A stretch of 18,955 nucleotides of DNA from JBECKR01 sp040235415 (GCA_040235415.1 JBECKR010000421.1:1-18955), one strand, 5' to 3'. Shown: positions 1 to 7,373, counted from the first letter of the stretch. Numbers and translations are program-made. Notes: generated by a model not told the origin, from the sequence alone.

Positions 1-1047
1 CCGCGACCGCGTGGCGAGCCCCGGGCGCTCGCGCCGTCGGTCGTCGGGCCGTCCCGGCCGTACGGCGCCGGCCGGCCGGAGTGGCGCCCGCTGCTCGGGA
101 TCGAGGTCGCGCCGTCGACCCGCGAGACGGTCGCCGGCGTCCGGGTCGGGGACGTCGTCGGGCGCTACGACGCGCTGGCCGCCGCGACGCTCGGCGGATC
201 GCCCGGCACCGAGGGGGTGTTGCTCGGGGGCGTGTGGCGCGGCTTCCCGATCGATCTCGGTGGCTCGGCGTACCGCATCGACGAGCAGCCGTCGCGGCAG
301 AACGACGCGCCGCCGGGACCCGGGCTCGACGTCGATCGCCGGACGGGCGCCGTGCTCCGCGCCGCCCGCGAGATCGAAAGCGGCGGCTGGAGCGGGTCGG
401 CGTCCGTCGGGGCGTTCGCCGAACGGGTCGACCCGCGCGGAACGGACGCCTACGACCGCCGCGCGGGGTTCGTCGCCCTCGGCGCGCGGCTGTTTCCGTC
501 GCGGGGGCGGGTGCGCGCGTTCGGAGCGGTCGAGGCGGGCGCGGATGTCGGACGGAGCGGCGACGACGGCTGGACCGCGACCCGGGCACGGCTCGAGGCC
601 GGAATCGGCCGTCGCCGCGTGGCGATCGCGGCGCACTGGGAGCGACGGGTCGCCGACGACGCCGTACGCGCGCTCGATCGCGTGGTACTCGGGGGCGTGC
701 CCTCGACGGTCCGGCCGGGAGAGATCGACCCGGGACGGGTCCTCGACGCGGCGCTGCCGGTCGGGGTCGCGGCCGGCGGGCGCTACGAGGGCCAGGGGGC
801 GGAACTCCGTCGTGTCGGGTCGATCGCGACGACGTCGCTGTTCTGGCGTCGGCATCGCCTGTGGGATCCGGGGGCGTCCGATCGACCGTGGCTCGGCCTC
901 GCCGGAGCGGAAATCGCGTTCGTCGCCGGTCCGGAGCCGCTGTTCCGGCTCCCCCGGGTTCGGGTCGCGCTCGGCGTCGCCCGCATCCTCGATCCGCCGC
1001 TCGACGGCCGGACGCGCGCTTGGCTCACCGTGACGTATCGTCCTTGA
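1..1047 (+). CDS. Partial hypothetical protein, possible outer-membrane beta-barrel C-terminus
   Basis: The reading frame is open from base 1 to a TGA at 1045-1047, so the 5' end lies outside the window and 348 codons are visible. I do not recognise the family. The visible part is rich in Gly, Arg, Val and Ala. In its second half, stretches of alternating hydrophobic and polar residues are separated by Gly/Asp/Arg turns, and it ends in an aromatic-containing strand (WLTVTYRP). That pattern resembles the terminal strands of an outer-membrane barrel, but this is inference only. There are no cysteine clusters, nucleotide-binding loops or obvious transmembrane helices. An internal ATG/GTG start is possible, but upstream codons remain open with similar composition, so I treat it as truncated by the window. 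Its 3' end overlaps the convergent histidine kinase gene by 23 nt. Confidence 0.6.
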   Translation, partial: PRPRGEPRALAPSVVGPSRPYGAGRPEWRPLLGIEVAPSTRETVAGVRVGDVVGRYDALAAATLGGSPGTEGVLLGGVWRGFPIDLGGSAYRIDEQPSRQNDAPPGPGLDVDRRTGAVLRAAREIESGGWSGSASVGAFAERVDPRGTDAYDRRAGFVALGARLFPSRGRVRAFGAVEAGADVGRSGDDGWTATRARLEAGIGRRRVAIAAHWERRVADDAVRALDRVVLGGVPSTVRPGEIDPGRVLDAALPVGVAAGGRYEGQGAELRRVGSIATTSLFWRRHRLWDPGASDRPWLGLAGAEIAFVAGPEPLFRLPRVRVALGVARILDPPLDGRTRAWLTVTYRP

Positions 1048-1789
1048 CCCGGGGAAGGACGACGCGGAAGGTCGTGCCGACGCCGAGACGCGACGCGACC
1101 TCGATCGCGCCGCCGTGCTCCTCTGCGAGCCGGCGCGCGACGTACAGCCCGAGGCCGGTCCCGGCCGACTTGCCGGAGCTTTCGAACGGCTCGAAGATCG
1201 TCTCGATCCGCTCCGGCGGGATTCCGCGACCGCGGTCCCGGACCTCCAGGAACGCGCGATCGTCGCGCGATTCCGCGACGAGCAGCGCCACGCCGCCCTG
1301 CGGCATGGCCTCGACGGCGTTGAGCACGAGGTTCAGCACGATCTGGAAGAGCCTCCCGAAGCTTCCGGCGACGATCGGGGGATCGTCGTCCAGCTCGAGC
1401 GTCAGGCGCACGCCGAGCGCGCGAGCGTGGCCCTCGACGAGGCCGGCGACCGCACGGACCAGGGCGTTGCAGTCGACCCGGCTCGGGGGCGTGGCCGAGG
1501 TGCGATGCACGCCGAGGAACTCCCCGACGATCTCGCGGATCCGCTCGAGCCCGGCGACGGCCAGATCCCACGACTCCCGCTCCGGAAAGTCCCGCGGGAG
1601 CGCCCGTTCGACGAGCGCGAGGTGCGTCAGGACCGCCTGCAGCGGGCCTCGGATCTCGTGCGCGACGCTCGCCGCCAGCCGCCCGGTGCTCACGAGCGCG
1701 TCGATCTCGACCAGCCGCGCGCGCATCGCCTCGCGCTCGGCGTGCGGCGCGCCGCGGTCGTCGGTTCGCGATCCGTCGGAGTCCGACAC
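1025..1789 (-). CDS. Soluble sensor histidine kinase
   Basis: A 254-aa histidine kinase that should autophosphorylate and pass phosphate to the response regulator encoded just upstream. The dimerisation/phosphoacceptor box is VAHEIRGPL with His44. The ATPase domain shows an N box (NLVLNAVEAM, Asn157), a G1 box (DRGRGIP, Asp185), an F box (FEPF, about 200) and a G2 box (GTGLGL, about 210-215). There is no transmembrane helix and only about 40 residues precede the His box, so no PAS, GAF or periplasmic sensor domain is present. It is probably cytoplasmic and either senses through a partner or only relays. The start is GTG at 1787-1789, preceded by GGAGGGG about 9 nt upstream. It lies 19 nt downstream of the response regulator gene, so the two form an operon. 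The 3' end overlaps the convergent gene ending at 1047. Confidence 0.9.
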   Translation of the reverse strand: MSDSDGSRTDDRGAPHAEREAMRARLVEIDALVSTGRLAASVAHEIRGPLQAVLTHLALVERALPRDFPERESWDLAVAGLERIREIVGEFLGVHRTSATPPSRVDCNALVRAVAGLVEGHARALGVRLTLELDDDPPIVAGSFGRLFQIVLNLVLNAVEAMPQGGVALLVAESRDDRAFLEVRDRGRGIPPERIETIFEPFESSGKSAGTGLGLYVARRLAEEHGGAIEVASRLGVGTTFRVVLPRVKDDTSR

Positions 1790-1808
1790 GCGTCTCGGCC
1801 CCTCCGTC

Positions 1809-2225
1809 TCAGGGCGAGGTCAGGTCCCGAACGTACTCGACGAGCGCGGCCGGAGGCTGCGGCTTCTCCAGGAAAAGATCCGCCCCGCCGATCATGGCGC
1901 GCTCGCGGTTGCCGCCCCCGGGGAACCCGGTCAGGACGACGATCTTGACGTCCCGGAGCGTCCCGTGACGACGGATCCGGTCGCAGATCGCGAGTCCCGA
2001 GAGTCCCGGCATCACGAGATCGAGGATCACGACGTCGGGACGGAACGTCCCGAGCTGGAACCCGGCCTCGAAGCAGTCGGCGGCGCAGCGGACGTCGAAC
2101 CCGTCCTCGCTTTCGGAGAGAACGCGACGAATCCCGGCGCAAAATGCCGCATCGTCATCGACGATGAGAATCTTCGGGCGGGAGTCGCGCCCCCCCTCCG
2201 AGGGCGCTCCCGGCCTGCGCTGCAT
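1809..2225 (-). CDS. Single-domain response regulator (receiver only)
   Basis: A 138-aa protein consisting of one CheY-like receiver domain and no DNA-binding or enzymatic output domain. Key residues are the acidic pair in IVDDD (22-25), the phosphoacceptor Asp69 in DVVILDLVMPG, Thr99 in VLTGF and Lys121 in FLEKP. The frame stays open upstream to 2345, but I chose the ATG at 2223-2225. It has a good GGAGG-type ribosome-binding site, and the upstream extension is unlike a receiver and would run through the AT-rich promoter region of ackA. It is the first gene of a two-gene operon with the histidine kinase. It probably acts by protein-protein contact or as a phosphorelay intermediate. The target is unknown, and nothing in the window identifies it. 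Confidence 0.88.
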   Translation of the reverse strand: MQRRPGAPSEGGRDSRPKILIVDDDAAFCAGIRRVLSESEDGFDVRCAADCFEAGFQLGTFRPDVVILDLVMPGLSGLAICDRIRRHGTLRDVKIVVLTGFPGGGNRERAMIGGADLFLEKPQPPAALVEYVRDLTSP

Positions 2226-2323
2226 GAGCCCTCCGGCGACCTCCCCCGAGACGCCACTGTTCCCGAGTGTACGGGGGGATTCGGACCCCGACAAGCCCGC
2301 AGCTTCTCTAACCCGGCATTTCG

Positions 2324-2341
2324 GTTTGCAATAATGCAAAC
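2324..2341. promoter_or_regulatory. Perfect 7-4-7 inverted repeat overlapping a -10-like box upstream of ackA
   Basis: GTTTGCA-ATAA-TGCAAAC is a perfect inverted repeat with a 4-nt centre. It lies 30 nt before the ackA start, in the 146-nt gap between the divergent response regulator and ackA. Its core TTGCA-N4-TGCAA has the 5-4-5 geometry of CRP/FNR-family boxes, although the half-site is not the canonical FNR TTGAT. AATAAT at 2330-2335 inside the repeat matches the sigma-70 -10 consensus at 5 of 6 positions, but no good -35 is visible at 16-19 nt. That arrangement would suit a regulator that occludes or activates the promoter. The operator role is inference. Confidence 0.45.
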
Positions 2342-2371
2342 ACACGCCCGCACCGGGCGCAGAGGCGCGTC

Positions 2372-3619
2372 ATGAACATCCTGGTCCTGAACTGCGGCTC
2401 CTCGAGCGTCAAGTTCCAGCTGATCGAAACCGACCGGGAGCGGATCGAGTCCGACACCGACCGGCGGCTCGCCCACGGCGAGATCGAGCGCGTCGGCGGG
2501 CACGCGCTGATCACGTTCCAGGCCGCGGGCAAGCCGAAGGAGAAGCACGCCGAGCCGGTGCGCGACCACCGCGTCGCGATCGACCGCATCCTGCGCTGGG
2601 TGGTCTCGTCGCAGTCCTCGATCGACTCGATCCGCAGCGTCGGCGACATTCACGCCGTCGGCCACCGCGTGGTCCACGGCGGCGAGGCGTTCAAGCTCTC
2701 GGTCCGGATCGACGACGACGTCCTCGAGAAGATCGACGACTGCATCGCGCTCGCCCCGCTGCACAATCCGGCGAACCTCAAGGGGATCCGGGCCGCGAGG
2801 GAGATCCTCGGCGACGGCGTGCCGCAGGCGGCGGTGTTCGACACGTCGTTCCACTCGACGATGCCGGAGACCTCGTACCTCTACGCGATTCCGTACTCGC
2901 TGTACCGCCGGCACAAGATCCGGCGCTACGGCTTCCACGGGACCTCGCACCGCTACGTCGCCTACCGCTACCGCAAGATGCGCGACGTCGAGCCCGAGGA
3001 GGTCGACATCATCACGCTGCACCTCGGCAACGGCGCCTCGGCCTGCGCCGTCAAGGAGGGACGCTCGTTCGACACGTCGATGGGGTTCACGCCGCTCGAG
3101 GGACTCGTGATGGGCACGCGGTCGGGCGACGTCGACGCTTCCCTGATCGAGTACCTCGCGCACGAGGAGGGACTGGGGCTGCAGGAGATCGACACCCTGC
3201 TGAACAAGCAGTCGGGCCTCCTGGGCCTCTCGGGGCTGACGAGCGACATGCGCGAGCTGCTCGAGGAGGAGGCCGAGAACCAGGACCGCCGCGCGCGGCT
3301 CGCGATCGACATCTTCTGCCGCCGCGTGCAGCGTTACCTCGGTGCGTACTTCGCCGAGATGGGCGGCGCCGAGGCGGTCGTGTTCACGGGCGGCATCGGG
3401 GAAAACTCCGCGGCGGTGCGGGAGCGGATCTGCTCGGGGCTCGAGTGCATCGGCCTCGCGCTCGACAAGCCCCGCAACCGCGAGCTCGAACCGGGAAGCG
3501 AGGGCGAGATCACCCGCGACGACGCGGCGCTCAAAGCGTACGTCATCCCGACGAACGAGGAGCTCCTGATCGCTCGCGACACCTACCGCGTCGTCGAGGA
3601 CATGCCGCGGAGGTGGTAG
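2372..3619 (+). CDS. ackA: Acetate kinase
   Basis: A 415-aa acetate kinase (ATP + acetate <-> ADP + acetyl phosphate) of the ASKHA fold, cytoplasmic, near the usual family length of about 400 aa. Diagnostic motifs are NCGSSSVK (Asn7, phosphate-binding loop), GHRVVHGGE (Arg99), FDTSFH (Asp157, the catalytic Asp by family alignment), GFHGTSH (His189), HLGNGAS, MGTRSGD (Arg250), FTGGIGEN (339-345) and IPTNEE (392-397, the catalytic Glu region). All key residues sit 8-12 positions after their counterparts in the Methanosarcina enzyme, consistent with a full-length active protein. The ATG at 2372 has a weak purine-rich site (AGAGG). No phosphotransacetylase gene is adjacent. The gene ends 3 nt before the convergent ccmF stop, leaving no room for an intergenic terminator. 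Confidence 0.97.
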   Translation: MNILVLNCGSSSVKFQLIETDRERIESDTDRRLAHGEIERVGGHALITFQAAGKPKEKHAEPVRDHRVAIDRILRWVVSSQSSIDSIRSVGDIHAVGHRVVHGGEAFKLSVRIDDDVLEKIDDCIALAPLHNPANLKGIRAAREILGDGVPQAAVFDTSFHSTMPETSYLYAIPYSLYRRHKIRRYGFHGTSHRYVAYRYRKMRDVEPEEVDIITLHLGNGASACAVKEGRSFDTSMGFTPLEGLVMGTRSGDVDASLIEYLAHEEGLGLQEIDTLLNKQSGLLGLSGLTSDMRELLEEEAENQDRRARLAIDIFCRRVQRYLGAYFAEMGGAEAVVFTGGIGENSAAVRERICSGLECIGLALDKPRNRELEPGSEGEITRDDAALKAYVIPTNEELLIARDTYRVVEDMPRRW

Positions 3620-3622
3620 GGG

Positions 3623-5902
3623 TCACCCCCGTGCGCGCTGCACCGAGCGAGCCGCCGCGGCGGCCGAGCGCCTGCCGCGCTTGCCCTTCGCGACCGTCTC
3701 GACCCGCTCGACCGGCGCCGCGGCCATCGCGGCGCGGTGGTCGAGGTAGCGCCGCGTCACGGCAACGCCGCAGCCGAGCATCATCAGCATCGTCCCCGAC
3801 CACAGCACGTTCATCATCGGCTTGATGCTGGCCTGGACGACGAGAGTCTCGGAGGCCGCGCCCTCGCGCATCGCCACCATCACCTGGCGCTGCTCGACCG
3901 CCATGCGCTGGAAGGTCAGCGTCACGCCGGGAAGCGAGGCCGGGCGCACCGGCTCGCCCTGGAGCCCGGCCTGGGTCATGACGACGGGAAGCGCGACCGT
4001 CTCGGGGCCGCCTTGCTCGGCGGTGATCTCGACGATCGCCTCGACCCGCATGTGCTGCCCCGAAGCGTCGGTCGAGGTTCGGTACTTGACGAAGGTCAGC
4101 CTCGCGCCGTGGACGTCGACCGGCTGGCCCTGGGTCAGGACGAGGTCGTGGGTCGTCCCCGGGTCGAGACCGAGCGGCGCGAGGTACAGGTCCTCGCCGA
4201 GCGAGCGCAGGATCGCCGGGTTGCGCATCAGCTGCGGCTCGGGGGAGTTCGAGTCGACCTGGTACATTCGGACGTGCGCCGTGGTCTCGGCGCCGCCCGG
4301 CTCGAGCACCGCGACGCGCCACTCGTCCCGTGGAGCGGAGCCGTCGACGTGGCCGCGGTAGGTCAGGATCCGGCCGAGCGCTTCTACCGGCTGACCCAGC
4401 GGAAGCGCGACTTCCTGCTCGCGGTCCCAGGCCGAGCTCGCGACGATACCGACCATCATGAGGGCGAAGCCGACGTGCGCGAGGGCCGCGCCGGTGTTGA
4501 GCAAGCGCACTCGGCCGACGGTCGCGAGCTTCCAGAGGTTCGAGGCCAGCGCGAACACACCCATGAAGAACAGCGGCAGGAACAGGATGCCGTGCCCGCC
4601 GAGGAGCGCGGCCGCGATCGTCGCGGCGAGCGCCACGGCCGCGGAGACGCCGGCCTTGATCATCACCGGGCGGTAGGACGCGACGCGCCAGCCCGCGTAG
4701 GGCACGTACCCCAGGATCGCGAGCAGCACGAGGTACAGCGGGAGGCTCGCGCGATTGTAGAAACCGCCCTCGGGCACCGCCGGGCGATGGACGAGGCTCG
4801 AGAGGATCGGCCACGACGTCCCCACGAGGACGACCACGGCCGAGACCATGAACAGGCCGAGGACGATCGAGAGCGCGAACGGCCAGGCACCGTTCGGATC
4901 GATCTCCGCGCCCTTCTCGGCCTTACGGCGCAGCAGGGCGAATGCCGAGACGACGAGCGTCACGAGCATGATCCCGACGAGCACGCGGTACAGCGAGCCC
5001 TTCGGGAAGGAGTGCACCGAGAAGTCCGCGAGGACGCCGCTTCGCGTCAAGAAGGTGGCGTAGAGCACCAGGAGGTAGCCCGAAAGCGCCAGGACCAGGT
5101 TCGTGCGCCGCAACGCGCCCGTCGCGCGCTGCACCAGCAGACCGTGGAGCAGCGCCGTGACGATGATCCAGGGGATCAGCGAGGCGTTCTCGACCGGGTC
5201 CCAGCCCCAGTAGCCGCCCCACCCGAGCACCTTGTACGCCCAGAAGCCCCCGAGGATGATGCCGGCGCCGAGCGAGATCCAGCCCAGCAAGCTCCAGCGC
5301 AGCCCGGTATCGAGCCATTTCGTCTCCTCGTGCTTCAACAGCGCAGCGAGGGCGAGCGCGGCCGGGACGGTCATCGCGGCGTAGCCGAGGAACACCATCG
5401 GCGGGTGGATCGCCATCCACGGATCCTGCAGCAGCGGGTTCAGGCCGCGGCCGTCGGCCGGGATCGAGGCCGCGAGCGTGAACGGGTTGCCCCCGCGGTC
5501 GAGCATCAGCACGACCATGTAGAGCAGGGTCGGGACGTAGCACGCCATGACGGTCGCCGGCTCCCAAGAGCGTTTGCGGAACAGCGGGTAGCCGATCAGC
5601 GCGCCGGCGAGCGCCCAGAGCAGGAAGGTGCCCTGCTGGCCGCCCCAGAACGCCGAGACGAGGTACAGCAGCGGGAGGTCGCGCGAGGAGTACCCGATGA
5701 CGTAGTCGTAGCGAAAATCGTGAGTCAGGATCGCGACCATCAGCAGGACGGTCGCGAGGCCGAGCACGGCGGTCAGACCGTGGTACGTCCAGCGGAACGT
5801 CTTCTCCGCCGACGCGTTGCCCAGCGACCAGCGGATCGCGGATACCCACGCGGCGGCGCCCAGCACCGCGGCGAGGAGGATACAGAGACTACCCGGCGTC
5901 AT
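3623..5902 (-). CDS. ccmF: CcmF-type cytochrome c heme lyase component
   Basis: A 759-aa polytopic membrane protein of the CcmF/NrfE family (system I cytochrome c maturation), which ligates heme to apocytochrome CXXCH motifs on the periplasmic side. More than a dozen hydrophobic segments are visible. The tryptophan-rich heme-handling WWD loop lies at about 228-246 (GWGGYWGWDPVENASLIPW). Candidate heme histidines are His166 (HPPMVFLG), His253, His297 (SVHSFP) and His476 (LAHVGF), matching the P-His/TM-His arrangement known from E. coli CcmF. A periplasmic domain follows (about 490-690), then a last transmembrane helix and an Arg/Lys/Ala-rich cytoplasmic tail. Start ATG at 5900-5902 has GGAGGG about 6 nt upstream. 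No other ccm gene is seen in the window. It is a plausible maturation factor for the seven-heme cytochrome of the operon to the right, but that link is inference. Confidence 0.95.
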   Translation of the reverse strand: MTPGSLCILLAAVLGAAAWVSAIRWSLGNASAEKTFRWTYHGLTAVLGLATVLLMVAILTHDFRYDYVIGYSSRDLPLLYLVSAFWGGQQGTFLLWALAGALIGYPLFRKRSWEPATVMACYVPTLLYMVVLMLDRGGNPFTLAASIPADGRGLNPLLQDPWMAIHPPMVFLGYAAMTVPAALALAALLKHEETKWLDTGLRWSLLGWISLGAGIILGGFWAYKVLGWGGYWGWDPVENASLIPWIIVTALLHGLLVQRATGALRRTNLVLALSGYLLVLYATFLTRSGVLADFSVHSFPKGSLYRVLVGIMLVTLVVSAFALLRRKAEKGAEIDPNGAWPFALSIVLGLFMVSAVVVLVGTSWPILSSLVHRPAVPEGGFYNRASLPLYLVLLAILGYVPYAGWRVASYRPVMIKAGVSAAVALAATIAAALLGGHGILFLPLFFMGVFALASNLWKLATVGRVRLLNTGAALAHVGFALMMVGIVASSAWDREQEVALPLGQPVEALGRILTYRGHVDGSAPRDEWRVAVLEPGGAETTAHVRMYQVDSNSPEPQLMRNPAILRSLGEDLYLAPLGLDPGTTHDLVLTQGQPVDVHGARLTFVKYRTSTDASGQHMRVEAIVEITAEQGGPETVALPVVMTQAGLQGEPVRPASLPGVTLTFQRMAVEQRQVMVAMREGAASETLVVQASIKPMMNVLWSGTMLMMLGCGVAVTRRYLDHRAAMAAAPVERVETVAKGKRGRRSAAAAARSVQRARG

Positions 5903-6045
5903 GGCGGCCCTCCATGGCGCCCTTCTTGGTGCAAACGGGGAAGGGCGAGTGAGAAGTATGGACTACCCCCCGGGAGGCCGCCCGCATCAATCTGGAGCCG
6001 CCGGGGACGTTTTCCGATTGCGGGAATCGTGCCTGTCCCCCCCGG

Positions 6046-6051
6046 TAGAAT
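6046..6051 (+). promoter_or_regulatory. Possible -10 box of a leaderless HAD transcript
   Basis: TAGAAT matches the sigma-70 -10 consensus at 5 of 6 positions and ends 6 nt before the ATG at 6058. Transcription would then start at or next to the A of the start codon. No GGAGG-type ribosome-binding site is present before this ATG, unlike most other genes here. No convincing -35 lies at 16-18 nt. The rest of the 155-nt divergent gap holds the ccmF ribosome-binding site and a weak 5-5-5 inverted repeat at 6015-6029 (CGATT-GCGGG-AATCG). Confidence 0.3.
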
Positions 6052-6057
6052 CCGCGG

Positions 6058-6768
6058 ATGGGGATCGTGGTGTTCGACATGGACGGGACGCTGGTGCGGA
6101 ACGACGAGGTCGCGGTGGGGGCGGCGCTCGACGGCCTCGCCGACTATTTCGCGGAGCGCGGGGAGGCGGCGGTGCTGCCGCGTGCCGAGGCGATCCGGGC
6201 GCTCGTCGGGCTCCCGGCGCTCGAGTACTTCGCCGGGCTCCTGCCGCCGGATCGGCGTGGCGACGCCCGGGCCGTCATGGAGCACGTCGGGCGGCGAGAG
6301 GTCGAGCGCCTGGCGGCGGGGCAGGGCCGGCGGCTCCCCGCCGCCGAGCGGGTGCTCGAGACGCTGCGGAGCCGTGGACACCGCATCGTCCTGGTGTCGA
6401 ACTGCCTCCGGCCGTACTTCGACGGCAACCTCGACCACGTGCTACCGCGCCGGTGGTTCGACGCCGCGTACTGCCTCGACGACCGCCCGACCAAGGCCGA
6501 AAACGTCGTGCGGGCGGTCGAGCGGCTCGGCGGGGGCGAGGGCGTCGTCGTCGGCGACCGCGGCTCCGACCTCGAGGCCGGCCGGGCGGCGGGGCTGTGG
6601 ACCGTCGGTTGCCGATACGGCTACGGCACGCCGTCCGAGCTCGCGTCGGCGGACCGGGTCGTCGACGACCTCGCGGAGGTGCCGGACGCGATCGCGGCGC
6701 TCCTCAGCGCCGACGCTGGCGCAGGCGAACCCGAGGAGCGCTCCTCAGCGCCTCCCCGACGTTCCTGA
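6058..6768 (+). CDS. HAD-superfamily phosphatase
   Basis: A 236-aa haloacid-dehalogenase-like hydrolase, probably a cytoplasmic phosphatase of the phosphoglycolate phosphatase/beta-phosphoglucomutase type with an alpha-helical cap. Motif I is FDMDGT with nucleophile Asp7 and acid/base Asp9. Motif II is VLVSN with Ser114. The motif III lysine is Lys146 in PTKAENV. Motif IV is GDRGSDLEAG with Asp167 and Asp171. The cap lies between about residues 15 and 90. The start is fixed because motif I begins at residue 6 and the ATG is the nearest start upstream of it. The last 65 nt overlap the 3' end of the convergent hemerythrin gene. The substrate cannot be inferred from sequence. Confidence 0.9.
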   Translation: MGIVVFDMDGTLVRNDEVAVGAALDGLADYFAERGEAAVLPRAEAIRALVGLPALEYFAGLLPPDRRGDARAVMEHVGRREVERLAAGQGRRLPAAERVLETLRSRGHRIVLVSNCLRPYFDGNLDHVLPRRWFDAAYCLDDRPTKAENVVRAVERLGGGEGVVVGDRGSDLEAGRAAGLWTVGCRYGYGTPSELASADRVVDDLAEVPDAIAALLSADAGAGEPEERSSAPPRRS

Positions 6769-7189
6769 GCTGGTCGGGATGGGCGTCGCGCTCGATCGCC
6801 GGGAACAGCTCCCGCTCCTCCCAGCGGATGTGGTCGTGCAGCCGCGCTCCGAGGTTGGCGACCCACGTCGGGTCCGGCTCCGGCTCACGCTGCTTGCCGA
6901 TGACCTCCGCGGCCATGGTACGCAGCCGGCGGTGTTCGGCGCGCAGCCGCAGGCGCAGCCGGTCGTCGCGGATGAGCGGGACCAGGAGCCGCTCCTCGTC
7001 CTCGAAATGCGGCAGGATCTCTCCGATCCAGGCCTCGAGGAAGGAATGCAGCGCGTCCCGGCGCTCCTTCGGACCTTTCTCGGCGGCGACGGACAGCTCG
7101 CGGGCGCGCACGAGCCCGTGGTGATGGTCTTCCGACAGCGGCCGCAGCTCCGGGTGCCGCGGCTTCGCCGGCTGGCGCCGCTCGGTCAT
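6704..7189 (-). CDS. Hemerythrin HHE-domain protein
   Basis: A 161-aa predicted four-helix hemerythrin-like protein that would bind a non-heme di-iron centre. Candidate ligands follow the HHE order: His22-24 in SEDHHHGL, His61 and Glu65 in LPHFEDEER, His86 in AEHRRLR, and His118/His120 and Glu124 in LHDHIRWEERELFP. Such proteins sense, store or detoxify O2, NO or iron. The function of this one is inferred from family only. The frame is open upstream to 7315, but the ATG at 7187-7189 has GAGGAGG about 10 nt upstream and begins just before the domain; the upstream extension has no domain-like character and crosses the shared regulatory region. It is divergent from the Rrf2 gene, which suggests co-regulation by redox or nitric oxide. 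The 3' end overlaps the HAD gene by 65 nt. Confidence 0.88.
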   Translation of the reverse strand: MTERRQPAKPRHPELRPLSEDHHHGLVRARELSVAAEKGPKERRDALHSFLEAWIGEILPHFEDEERLLVPLIRDDRLRLRLRAEHRRLRTMAAEVIGKQREPEPDPTWVANLGARLHDHIRWEERELFPAIERDAHPDQLRNVGEALRSAPRVRLRQRRR

Positions 7190-7283
7190 CGCGACCGGAC
7201 CTCCTCGCGGGTCATTGTCGCACGGCGGGGGGACCCGGCTCCCGGTCCTCCGGGCCCCGAAGTCGCGTCCGTGGAGCGGATTG

Positions 7284-7309
7284 ATCCGATATCGAGCCTT
7301 AAATCGGAT
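7284..7309. promoter_or_regulatory. Inverted repeat in the divergent hemerythrin/Rrf2 control region
   Basis: ATCCGAT (7284-7290) and ATCGGAT (7303-7309) are perfect 7-bp arms around a 12-nt spacer. They sit in an AT-rich island within very GC-rich DNA, 65 nt before the Rrf2 start and 94 nt before the hemerythrin start. Rrf2 regulators bind imperfect palindromes of about this length and often repress their own operon, so this is the best candidate for an autoregulatory operator serving both directions. The arms do not match the published NsrR or IscR consensus, so assigning it to this regulator is inference. Confidence 0.45.
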
Positions 7310-7327
7310 ACACACATGCGATTAACG

Positions 7328-7337
7328 GGTATATACC
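7328..7337. promoter_or_regulatory. 10-bp palindrome containing TATATA, probable -10 of the Rrf2 operon
   Basis: GGTATATACC is a perfect 10-bp palindrome ending 36 nt before the Rrf2 start. Its TATATA core (7330-7335) could serve as a -10 box. A weak -35-like GATACA lies 17 nt upstream at 7307-7312, overlapping the right arm of the larger inverted repeat. A regulator bound there would block RNA polymerase. There is no direct evidence of a transcription start. Confidence 0.35.
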
Positions 7338-7373
7338 TCGACCCGGTCCCGATCGGGCCGGCCGGGAGGCAGC

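Noticed and set aside
2315..2330. Possible sigma-54 promoter (GG ... TTTGC) before ackA
   Set aside because: The GG at 2315-2316 and GC at 2328-2329 are separated by 11 nt, whereas sigma-54 promoters require 10; the rest of the -24 element is also poor.
2226..2345. Forty-residue N-terminal extension of the response regulator
   Set aside because: It would cover the AT-rich promoter and palindrome of ackA and lacks receiver-like sequence; the internal ATG at 2225 has a good ribosome-binding site.
7190..7315. N-terminal extension of the hemerythrin protein
   Set aside because: It is not part of the HHE fold and would span the divergent control region; the ATG at 7189 has a strong GAGGAGG site.
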